The notes under the pieces are model-generated. The model saw nothing but the letters and a program-made list of their open reading frames with translations, searched no databases and was not told the origin of the DNA. DNA of 64,000 bases from Formicarius rufipectus (lineage: Eukaryota > Chordata > Aves > Passeriformes > Formicariidae): NCBI GenBank assembly GCA_013399695.1, contig VXAU01003749.1:167851-231850 (forward strand), read 5' to 3'. Below, piece by piece: positions 47,001 through 59,000 of this stretch. The stretch's first letter is position 1; the number at the start of each line of letters is the position of its first letter. The translations under genes were made by a program, and so were the position numbers.

Positions 47001-50000
47001 TTATCTCCACTGAAAAGTGCAGGTAGGCAAAGACACAATGCCTGCAGTATAAACATCTAAATTGAATCTTAACCCCTCTTCCCAACCACAAATGTCTCCA
47101 AAGGATGTTGGGATGCCCAAAGATAAAGTTAAGCTGGAATGTTATAATTCTGTGTCTTTCAAAAGACAAAAAGTTACACCTGCAATAAAGAATGTGAAAT
47201 TGGAAATATTTTAAATTCTTGAGCACCATCCATAAATACAAGGTCTGTCATTTGGAAAACACTGACTCCTTGTTAATAATCAACAAGCAGTTAAGAACAT
47301 CTCATGAAAAAGGGAGATATTCTGAAAAGGATGTTCTGAGCCTCTGATAGCACAATGTTTCTCCATTTGATTTAACAGAAAATTATTACAGTGAAGACAG
47401 AAACTCCTGGGTTGTTGTACTTGCAGTTGTGCTTTCATTTCTTGGTGTTGTTCTTCTGGTCATTATTACTGTGCTTGTTGTGCGCTGCTGCCTAAAGAAG
47501 AGGGGTAAGTGGAGCTTCACAGTTGGCCTATACATTAAAAAGCAGCTCCAGTTAGATATAAACCTCCAAGTTGTGTCAGCTCTGCTGCTGTCCAAAGACC
47601 TGTAAGCAGAAGTGTAAGCGGACAGGTCCTGCTCTTAACCTTGATCTGGTTAAGATGCTCCTTAATTTCATTTTAGATGCTCCTTAATTTCATCTTAAAT
47701 GCTCCTTAATTTCACTTTAGATGCTCCCTACTTTCACCTTCCTGTTTCTCTCATAAATTGATTCCCGAGCAATCAGTGTCAGCCCTTCACATTAACTGCA
47801 GGACAATCATGTTTTTGGGGTGTGCATTAACTTTCCAAGCCCTTTAGTTCCCATGCCGAGGTTCTTTGTTGAGGAATATCCTCAGTGTTGTGTGCCTAAT
47901 TCCAGTGTCTGTGTAAGCTCTTCTACAGGGCTGCACAATTCAGTAAACAGGGAGTAAAGATGCTCCTGTGGCAGCAGAAACACAGGGCATGCTCTAAGAG
48001 AACTTACCGTAGCTTATATTTTAATTTCCTGCATTTTAACTTTTTTTTTCCTTCTTCTTCTTCTTTCTCAGCATCTACATATCAAAATGAAATCAGGTAA
48101 GCCAGATGAGGTGGGGGGGCAGGAGAGAATTTTTCCTATGAACTGCACTCTTCCAGGGTGGCAAGAGGGACGTGCCACTTTCCATGCCCTGCCATCCTGC
48201 ATCCCAGAGCACCTGGTACTACCGGGATGTGCGAACCTGCCCATTCCCGTGTGCACGGCAGAGGGGGCAGCGTGCGGGGAAAGGGGGTCTGGTTTAGGGG
48301 TGACGAGCGAGCGGCAGGTTGTGAATCCCGGGGGAAAACCCACCCAAATCATGCACCCAAACCAAGCGCTGCCTCTGTGATTCAGCAAGGGAAGGGATGC
48401 CAAACTGAGCGGGCACTTCTGCTGAAGCCGATCGGCAAAGCGCATCCCCGAGATCCGGCTGTGCCCCCGGGAAAGGCAGGGGAGGATCGCTGGATGTCTC
48501 GGGAAAAGCAAGGAGGGACCGTTGGATGTCTCGGGAAAGGCAGGGGAGGATCGCTGGATGTCTCGGGAAAAGCAAGGAGGGACCGTTGGATGTCTCGGGA
48601 AAGGCAGGGGAGGATCGCTGGATGTCTCGGGAAATGCAAGGGAGGATCGCTGGATGTCCTGGGAAAAGCAGGGAGGGATCGCTGGATGTCCTGGGAAAAG
48701 GAGGGAGGGATCGCTGGATGTCCCGGGAAAGGCAGGGGAGGATCGCTGGATGCTCCGGGCTGGCTACCAGAACCAGGCGAGCGATTGTCGCTGCCACCAC
48801 AGGATGGCACTGCCAGCCCGGCCACTCGGATGTGCGTGGGCGAGGAGGAGCGACTTGGGATGGATGGGCAGGAGGGTTGCACCGTCTGCCCGGCTCTTTT
48901 AAGGCAAAAGAGGGGTTTAGAGGGTAGGTTTAGGTTAGATGTTAGGGAGAAGTTCTTTACGGTGAGGGTAGTGAGGCACTGAGAGGTTCTTTGGAAAGGT
49001 TGTGGACTCCCCATCTCCATCCAGGTTGGATGGGGATTGGAGCAACCTGGTTTAGTGGAAGGACAAGAGGGCACGGGCCCTGCCAGGGGATGTTCAGGTT
49101 GGACATCGTGAAGAAATACTTCTCAGAGAGAGTGATCAGGCATTGGAATGGGCTGCCCAGAGAGAGGATGGATCCACCATCCCTGGAGGTGTTTAAGGAC
49201 TGGATGTGCCATCAGTGCCATGACCTGATGATCACAGCGGGGTTGGATCAAGGGGTGGACTTGATGATCTTGGAGGTCTTTTCCAACCCAGTTGATTCTA
49301 TGATTCTAGGAAGGTGTCCCTGCCCATGGCAGAGGGTAGCACTGGATGATCTTTAAGGTCCCTTCCAACCCAAGCCATTGTCTAATTCTATAAAACATCA
49401 ATTAAGCTGCCCCAATGATGAGCATCAACCCCTCAGCAGGTGACTGTGAGACAAACTGGAAGTACAAAACTGTCAGTACATTATTGCACTGAGCTGGAAA
49501 ATTTTGGAAATCAATACCTGATGGCCATCAGCATTAAGATCCTTTTTATTAGCACCAATGTGGCTGTGACAGCAGTGGCAATGGGGTTATTTATATTATT
49601 ATTTATATCCAGGCTGCCTTGTAAATTCATCCCCTGCCTACACTTGTGGGGCTCTTAACTCCCCGTCCCTTAATGAGTTTACAAAGCCTCACACCCCGTT
49701 GCCTGGCACGGCAGTGACACCCACTTTCATTCACAGCCTCTTGGGGGGAAATTTTGTGAAGGTCTTGTTGAGAGATCTCCACTTGTAGAGCACTTTATTG
49801 GCATGAAACAAAATAAGGAAATTAAACCCCCACTGTTCTCTCCTGAGGAAATGGTGCTTGTTATGCCCCGCAGTCCGTGTAAACTTCCAGGGGATTTCTT
49901 CGTTTCTGGGGCTGAATAGATCATTTTGCCAAGTGCAGTTTGCACTCTGGAAGTTAAGAAAATTGGGATGAATTCAGGCTTTGAGAGCCAGAGTTAACAG

Positions 50001-53000
50001 CCCTGCAAACTTCTACCATGACACTGAAATCACAAGGTTTATTAACACTCACTCACAGATTTTGTAGGTCCAGTTTTTTGTAGGTCCAATTTTCTTTACC
50101 TGCAGTGTGTGGGATGATGATTGTCCAGATTTGGGAAGCTCCACTGTAGTAGCAAAGGAGTGGTGAGACCAAACATCTACTGCTTTATTTCCCACATTTA
50201 TTTTTGACTTGGCTGGATATCTTCTCATACTTCCCACACCTTTTTTTCCTTTTTTAATTATTTTGTGTGTGTGTGTGTGTGGCTGCTTTTTATATGGCAC
50301 TGAGTTTGTTGGGAGCTAAAATCCACAGTACAGTATCATGTACCATGTGGAGGTGGTAGCCCTAAACAACTGCTTTTGTCTTCTAGCAACCAGGACAAGT
50401 TCCTTGGTGGTATCTGACATGTTTATGTCCTAAAAAAAAAGCCCTGTAGTCAATGGCTGTCTCCTCAGATTTATGTGGGCATTAGGTGAAGCCTGTCTGA
50501 AACCCCATGGGCCAGCAAAGGAATTCCTACTGACCATAAAAAATAGAATCATGGGATCCTTTAGGTTGGAAAAGCCCCCCCAGCCCACAGAGCCCACCCC
50601 GTGCCCAATGCCCACCTTGTCCCCCAGCCCAGAGCTCTGAGAGCCACGGCCACTCCTGCCTTGGGCACCTCCAGGGCTGGGCACTCCAAACCTCCCTGGG
50701 CAGCCCCTGCCAGGGCCTGCCCACCCTTTCCAGGTAGGAATTCCTCCTGCTGTCCCCCCTGGCCTGTCCCAGCCTGAGGCTGTTCCCTCTGCTCCTGTCC
50801 CTGTTCCCTGGGAGAAGAGCTCAATCCCCACTTGGCCACAACCTCGATAGTACAACTACATGCAGCAGTTTCCACAAACCAACATCATGTCAATCCCTTC
50901 CCCCTAAAAATTCCTGGGTTTTCATAGCGGATTTGTGCTTGTCACACCTAGAAGAAAGTGGATCTGAGATTGTCCTGGAGAGGGGTCCATGGTAGGAACA
51001 GATCAATAGTAGCATTTCTTCTAAAGTAAGAGTTTGGGGTCAAAAAAGCACTATTTTCTCACCGTGCAGCTCTGCAGGTCAGTGTTCTGCACATTCAGAG
51101 GTGTGTCAATTTAACCAAGAAAATTCTTTCACTAGTAAATTCCAAAGTGGAAGATTAACTTTGGAGTGTACAGATGAATCCCTTGGGAGCTCACCGTGGG
51201 GATTCGAGATAACATGCTTTGTTTTTGCAACTGGGGGCACACTCAGGTCACCAAAATTAAAAGCTGTCATAAGTGACCATTATTAGGCCACTGAATATCC
51301 TGTAATTCACAATCAGAGATCAAAATTCATTGCCTACCAGAACTATGGTCTGGTGCAGAGTCTCCACTCTTTGAAGATGGCTCAGTTATTTTCCTGCTCT
51401 CTGATATTGCAGCTGATGGGAACTTTCCAAACAGAATTTTATGGGTAATACTTACATGGAACAAGATTTGCACTAATTCCTTGGAAGTGCCAGATGTTTT
51501 GCATCTGTTTTTTGGGAAGTAAGACCTTGTTTCACTGCATTCTGCTACCCAAGAGGTCTGTCTGTCATTGTCTGTCACAATGACTTTCTCATGACAGGCC
51601 TTTTTGTTTCTAGAAAAGTTTCAGCTGAGAAGAAAAATGATGGTGATTTGGAAAACAGGCAAGGGAAAGGTAGTGAAAATCCAGGATACCTCCCAGAGGA
51701 ACTGTGGAGCACAGAACAAAGCCCAGGTGAGTCCAAGCTGCTGAATCACATGTTGCCAACTTCCTTCTCAACATGGGCCTTTTGGACAAGATGTCAAGCA
51801 ATTGCATTGTGAGATTTCACTGTACTTGGTGAGGGATTTGTGCTTGCCGTCAACCTCTGCAGGACATTTTGGATTTCCTAGAGCAAAAATATTCAATAAA
51901 ATAGTAAATAAAATATTTTAAAATATTGAGAAAACTTCAGATTTCTTTGCAGTAGAATTCAGATTTAGTCCCAAGTTTGCTTTTTGATATGTCTTTGTTC
52001 TTCCAAGTGTCTTGTGGGGCTGCGTGTGACTGGATTCCCACACAATAATCAATTTGGGCAATATTTTGCAGTTGGTGTGTGAAAATAAAAAGGAAGGAAG
52101 GAAGGAAGGAAGGAAGGAAGGAAGGAAGGAAGGAAAGGAAGGAAGGAAGGAAAGGAAGGAANNNNNNNNNNNNNNNNNNNNNNNNNNNNNNNNNNNNNNN
52201 NGGAAGGAAGGAAAGGAAGGAAGGAAGGAAGGAAAGGAAGGAAGGAAGGAAGGAAGGAAGGAAGAAAGTTAATGAACTACTTTACTGATAAATGACTAAG
52301 GCATTATAAATTCTTGTCCTTAACCACAAAGACTTTTAAAACCAAATGTAAATCTCCACCAAATCATTACCCACCACTTGCATTTATAACCACATTATTA
52401 TCAAAACATTTAATTAAGCACTTAATGACATAAAATTATTGTGCAGAGTCTATAATCCAGGCACACATCTTTTTCTCTCTAACAAATAAATGGTGAAGAA
52501 ATAAGTGCAATGGAAAGATTTCCAGAGCCTGTGGTATTGTAAAATGTGACAGTTATGAAAAATAAAAACTAAGTGAACCGGATAAATTGATTCTACTGAG
52601 TCCTTGTATAGGCTTCTTTCATGTTTATTTGTGTGCTGGATTGACCTTGGCTGGCCACCAAGTTGCTTTATCACTCCCTCTTTTTAACAGGACAGGGAAA
52701 GAAAACAAGATGGAAAAGCTCATGGGTGAAGATGAGGAGAGGGAGATCCCTCACCAGTTGCTGTCACAGGCAAAGAAGGCTCCATTTTTTGAGGATTAAT
52801 TTAATTTATTGCAAATCAATAACAGTAGGATAGTGAAAAAGAGAGCAATAACACCTCCTCAGTCCCCACTTCTTCCAAGGCTCAACTTCCCTCCTGGCTC
52901 ATCCAGCTCCTTCCCAGAGGCGTGACAGGGGATGAGGGGACAGGGAACTGGGGCTGTGGCCAGTCCAGAACACAGCATTTCTGTCCCTCCCCATGCGCCA

Positions 53001-56000
53001 GTGGGGGTTCTTCCCACAGGGCACAATCCTTCACAAACTTCTGCAAGGAGGGTTCATCCCACGGGCTGAAGTTCTTCCAGAAATAAGGAGTGTTCCAGCG
53101 TGGGTGCCTTGTGGGGCCACAGTTCCTGCCAGAAAAGCTGCTCCTGCGTGGGCTCCTCTCCTGATTAACAGTCTTCTTCAATGTCCTTGTTGCAGGAATT
53201 GCCTCCCTTGCTCCAGTGATTTCCAGGTTCCCTGGGGACAAGATCAACCCAAAGGTAATTGCAGTGCTGACATCTGGAGTACCCTGACCTTCTTCCTTTG
53301 GTGTGTATTGTGCTAGAACCAAACACAGGTTGGACAGTTAGAAGTCAATTACAGCTGGAAATGGGTGAGTGGAATGTCCCTTGAGCCTTCCTGAATGTCT
53401 GATTTGTAAGGATGAAATCTGGGTTAGACTCAGATTTAGACTGAACTGGGGGAGGAGGGAGTGGGGTTGAGGGGCTAAAGAGAGGTGAGAGAGAAACAAC
53501 CTCCTCTGCTATTTGCAAGACGTGTCTAACAAAGCTTTTGCCACATCTGGTCCCTTCACCTGCATCCTCCTCCCACCTCCCAGGCTAAAGCCAGGAACCC
53601 ACAGACTTCCCTGAATAAAATATCTCAAGCTGGAAGGGACCCATGAGGGCCTCTGAGTTAACTCCCTGCTCCACACAGGACTGCCTAACACTAAAGCACG
53701 TGGCTAAAGCCATCCCCCAGACCCTCCCTGAGCTCTGCCAGGACTTCAGGCAGTGTCTTCTCCTTCCTTCCCATTGCTTTTCGTGTCTTCCCTCCTCCAG
53801 ATGCCCCCCAGGCCTTGCTGCTGGCTGGCACGATGGGCAGCCCTGACTGGGGCAGACTTCCCATGGGTAAAGCCAGGTGTCTGACTGTCATTCCTGGGAT
53901 TGCAAGGTCCCTCTCCACAAACCCACTTATTACCATTAATTAATTAGTGAATTCTATCAGCCTTTTCAGACAGAGTAACTTCAGCTTGGCTCTTGGGAAT
54001 CCACTTCTGTGTGTATTATACCTTAAACAATTATAATGTGGGGGTTTTCTTTGCTCTCGGCAGGTAATAATTCTGGAAAGAATTATATATTTTATATATA
54101 TATATTTATTATCAGCATAAATTTGTATAGTTGCACCAATTCTGCATGAACATTGTCAATCTACCATGACTAGAAATATTTACCAGTTACTTACAGGGAG
54201 TAGAAGAGCCCCGTAGAGGTGGGAGGAGAAGGCGTCAGAGCTTTGCATGGGTCTTGACCCTTTCATCAAGCCAACATTGCAGTGTGGCTGGTTTGCAAAA
54301 ACTACCACAACTCCTGGCACAGTGACATGAATGAATGTGGCTCCTCTTGNTATTTATTTTTATATATATATATATAAAGCTGATGTATAGGTGTCTTGAC
54401 CAAAGAGGTCTTTGTTCTCCCAAGCTACCAGGCTGGAGGAGATGTAGATACAAGACAGAGGTACTGCTGAAGGTGAGGCTTGAGGTTCTTCTGCAAACAA
54501 AATCCAGTGTAGATACAGTAAATAAATGAGCCTTTTTTTCCTGCATCATTTCTTGCCTGTATTTTCCAATTCAGTCAGGAGCTCTACTCTGATCTTGGAG
54601 ACTTTTGCTATCTGAGCAGTAAATGCTGGGAGGGAAAGCCCCCAGTTAAACACCCCGTGGGCTTTGCCCCCTTTCCACATGACCAGCGTGTAAAAAGTTG
54701 AGCTCAGGGTTTGCTCCTCTGCTTGTTCCATTCCCAGAGGCCCCTGTTCTGAAGGAGGGTGCTGGGCTCTCTTCTAGCACACCAGCAACGTGGATCTTAA
54801 TTTATGCCATGTATTTTAAAAACACTTTTAGCACCTCCACAGTGGTTTTTGCCAATATTCTCCCGGGAAAGTGGCTGGGATGTGGTCCCAAGTTTGCTCC
54901 TCAATGCAGTGATAACTCATTTATTTTTGAAGAGCTGCTTCAACATGTACAATGCAGAAATCTTTCGTGGGATGACACTGCATATAAATCATAGCAGAGT
55001 GTGTCTAGTTCTTCTTGGCACACAGTGAATTTTAGGAAGTGCTCCATCAACGATTAAAACAAGGATGGAAATAATAACAGCAAAAATAATAGCAGTGACA
55101 CTGATGTATTTGTGCCTGGTAGTTATGATGTTTGACATTAATTACTTGTCAAACAAAATACTGTTGAAGCTGAGCTGAAAAGCATGTGCTGAACAGCTGA
55201 GGGTTCAGTGGGGATCTACAACCCTGAGCAGCAGTTTCAGGCAGTGTTTGAAATGTTTGTGAACAGGATTATAAGGCACTGGCTGTGCTTCCTGGCACAA
55301 GGTGTGTGGCACGGTATGGTCTGCTCTGAGAACCCAGAGAGCTTGTGCTGAGGACCCTGAATCCTCCCTGTACCCATTTCAGGGCAGGATATTCACTTGG
55401 GGACATGGTTTAGGGGTGACTGTGCTGGTCCTGGTTTGGTGGTGGGACTGGATGATCGTGAAGGTCTCTGCCAGCCTTGAGGACTTTGGGATTTAGTGGC
55501 TGTAGCCATTTCCCAGTGACTGGGTATCCACTGATGTGCACTGGGGAGTCATTAAGCCATTTGGTGTCACCTAAAAGGCATCAAATCTGGGTGCTCCCCA
55601 GTGAGAATGATGAGTGGGGACCATCAGGAGACTGGGTTCACAGTCCTGCTTCAGACTGAAACACGGATGTAGGTGCAACCCTACAGTTGAAATTCCAGGG
55701 CAGATGTGCTCCCAGTGGCCAGGGAAACACTGAAATCCATCACAGACACACAGCATAAAACTCTTTTTAGTTTTTAAACCAGTTATCCCTGGATAATATA
55801 AAAAGTCTGTTACAGTCTCTTCTACCTGCATCAAAACCTGAAAATTCCCAAGGGATCATCTAGAGGTGAAAATTATTTATAAGTAGTTTCCATGTGTGAG
55901 GGGAATATTTAGAATCTAAAAATGGCTTGGTGAAGACAAACTATTTGTCAGTTTGGACAGTGCTTCTCAGCCTGTTGTGATGGCCCCATCTTGCACATGC

Positions 56001-59000
56001 AGGAGCTGATAAAGCTGCTGAAGGTTTGCCTGAAATTGTGGCTTTGCAGTCCATGATTTAAATTTATGACATTACAAGGAAATACAGTAAAACATTTCCC
56101 AGACAAAAAGTGGTTTTCTTTTCCATTCACAACCATCCCTGTTAACTGCATAATAGAGGTTTTCTGACAAAAATGCTGGGTGTATTCTAATAAAGTTCAA
56201 TCACCACTGATGTCAATATATTGCCTGACAAACATTGCAGTGCTCTTTCATTATATTTCTTGTCAAGTGGGAGAAATCAGATGGCAACCCATTTAGCTGC
56301 TTGATGATTAGTGCTGAATCAAACAATTTCTTCAGAAGCCACTTGCCTTCCTGCCACTGCATCCTCTAAGCTCAGGAAGTTGTGGTTCTCAGTTGGCTTT
56401 CCCTGCCTGAATACTGGAAACATTCCCAAAGATTATTCATCTTTATTCTTCAGGACTTTTTAATGAGAAATCAGGGGTAAATAAAGAGGAGGGAGAGAAG
56501 TTATACTGAGAATTTTTTCCATAGTGAAGGAGGCCTTGAAGGGGTGAACTCCAACAAATTGCTTCTCTCTCCCTGGATAATCAAGAAAAATGAGCAAATG
56601 TCCTTGGAGTGCCTCTGTGGAAGTCAAGAAGAAGCAGGGAGAGTCCAAGTCCTCCCTGATGAGTCCATCTACTAATGGAAAGAGACACAGAGACTGAAGA
56701 CCTAAAGCTTTATCTATTCTCGTCTCTGTGAGGGTATTTGCTTCAAATTCGATCCCCTCTGTTCCATGTGTAAAAAAAAAAAGTTACATTTTAAAACAGT
56801 TTGGGAGGTTAAATGACACTTCCTATAACAGGTTTTGTTTCCTCAGAATTCCTTGCCCACGGACCTGGTCAGATGCAAAGACTGAAACACCCGATGTGTG
56901 TCATTGAAAAGGGTGGCCACAGAAAACCACTTAGGTCAGCTATTGGCCATTCAAACTCTTTGAATTAGAAACAAATGCAAAACGTCCACAGAAGAGAAAT
57001 GTTGCCCAGTAATTGCACTGATCAATTCACAACATGAACAAAAGATTTGGCAAATCATCTTGGGCAAAAGTGATACCTCAGCAAAGGAGAAGGGAGGAAA
57101 AGAAAAGGAGCAGGAGGCGTTTAAAAAATGATGAATAATGAAGTAAATTATTGAGCTGAGGAAAAAAATGACCAGTTGCTGGAAGAGAAGGCCAGGAGCA
57201 TCAGTCAGGGGTGCTGCAAGGTCTGCACTCTGATTACATTAGCTGAGAAAAGGTCAAGCTGAGAGTAGAGTTGCAGGTTTCTGTTTAATTGCGTATGTAG
57301 CTACTGTCAGTGATCACAGAATGACTTGGGTTGGAAGGGAACTTAAAGACCATCCAATTCCAACCCCCTGCCATGGGCAGGGACACCTTCCACCAGCCCA
57401 GGTTGCTCAGAGCTCCATCCAGCCTGGTCTTGAACACTCCCAGGGATGGGGCAGCCACAGCTTCTCTGGGCAACCTGTGCCAGTGTCTCCCCACCCTCAC
57501 AGAGAAGGATTTATTCCCAGTATCCCACTTAATTCTGCTCTCTTTCAGTTTGGAACGATTCCCCTTGTCCTGTCACTCCAAGTCCTTGTTACTCTCTCTC
57601 TCCTTCTTTCTTGTAGTCTCCCTTCAGGTCCTGGAAGGTCACGATTAGGTGATCCCTAAGCCTTCTCTTTTCCAGGCTGAGTGGTCCTTGCTCCCAGCCC
57701 TGGGGCTGAGCTGCAGACAAAAGGGGTGTTAGGGATGAAGATCCCACCCATGAGTCTGTTCCTCATTCCCTGACCCATTGCACAATGGTCCTTCCAAAAC
57801 CCAAATGCAAAGAGGGGACCCCTTACGTCGGCTTTAGCAGATTTTGGGGCAGTCCCACAGTCAGTTTAACCTCAACCAGGGCCACAGGGCCAGTCCTGCC
57901 ACGTCCTGAGTGCCACATCCCAGGAGCTCCGTGTTTCCAGCTCCCACAAACGGAGCTTGCAGGATTGGCCAATCTCCTAGACAAGTTTCCTAATCAGTCC
58001 ATTTAATCTGCCATTAATGTCTCTGTGATAGATCAGGAGACCATCCTGTAAGAGGGAGGGAATGCTCATTTATAGAGGGCTGGACTGATCCCTGGTGTAA
58101 CTCAGCTGACCTCAGAGGCTTCCACTTGTCACCCCAGCCACACTGCCCCTCTGCAGTGCAGGGTGAGTCATGGCTCTGCTAATGGGGAAGGATCCATTTT
58201 TCTTCCTAACTACTCCCAAAGACACTCTATAAACAGGAAATATTGTTTAGTTGTGGTTGTGGTTTTACACTGGGAAGGAAGTGAATGATGAATTGGAGCT
58301 CCATTTATTGCGCCGTGTAGAACGGCTCCGATGCCGAGGATGGTTTGAAAAGAAAAATTCAGCTATCAAAACTGAATTAACAGGTCAATAAACAGAAATA
58401 TAAACCAATAAAAGCAAATCATTTTACCCCTTACCACAGAGCATGTCATGTTGTGATGTGCATTGCTTTGCATATTTTGATTAAGAGAGTAATAAATATT
58501 GATGGTACAGATACAGGAATGGCAGGTGCAGTTCACAGTATAATTTTCCCAAATGTCTGGGGAAGAGGGAGAGGATTGAATTTCTGTGGGTGGGATTAAC
58601 CCATGAAGAAACAAGAAGGGATTTCCAGGCTCTGTGTCTACTGATGGACAGGGAAATGTGCTGAGTGCACAGAAAGTTGACAGGATGGAACTGGTTTTCT
58701 GTTTGAAGTGTCAGTGTCTCCAAATTGTTTCAAAGGCATCCAGAACTTTTGGGTGGGTGTTTTGATGGACATGAAGTGAATTTGGAATGAAAACTAAAAA
58801 CTCAGGGCAGGAGGGGAATAACCTTGAGAACCAAAAAGCTGTGCCTCCCTGGTTTTATACTCCTACAGTTAGCCAAGTGTGTGATGCTTCTGGAACATTT
58901 AGAAGAACTCCTACCACATTAATTTCAGCAATTTTTTTCTAATGCAGTTAAACTTGGATTTTTTTTTTTTTTTTTGCCTGGATAATACCAAGCCTTCCGT

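Larger units (their letters stand above)
43273..47378. other. IGSF5: IGSF5 intron 3
   Basis: A 4.1-kb intron with two CR1 fragments (43797 and 46405) and otherwise unique AT-rich sequence. Confidence 0.75.
48097..51613. other. IGSF5: IGSF5 intron 5
   Basis: A 3.5-kb intron with a CpG-rich block and minisatellite (48200-48860), a nested pair of CR1 elements (48905-49395), a GT run (50263-50281) and a minus-strand CR1 (50545-50850). The rest is unique. Confidence 0.75.
51727..53195. other. IGSF5: IGSF5 intron 6
   Basis: A 1.5-kb intron containing the GGAA microsatellite with its gap and an LTR fragment that reaches to within about 35 bases of the acceptor. Confidence 0.7.

Noticed and set aside
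48480..48762. Regular repeats resembling a CRISPR array
   Set aside because: The units are contiguous with no unique spacers, in a vertebrate intron; it is a minisatellite.
48158..49074. Long overlapping open frames on both strands (up to 274 codons)
   Set aside because: They are made by the 32-bp minisatellite, whose unit has no stop in any frame, plus adjoining CpG-rich and CR1 sequence.
56847..56867. Candidate small IGSF5 exon (NSLPTDL) with acceptor CCTCAG and donor GTCAGA
   Set aside because: Phase 0-0 fits and the acceptor is good, but the donor is poor, the size is tiny and no similarity to the mammalian tail is evident.
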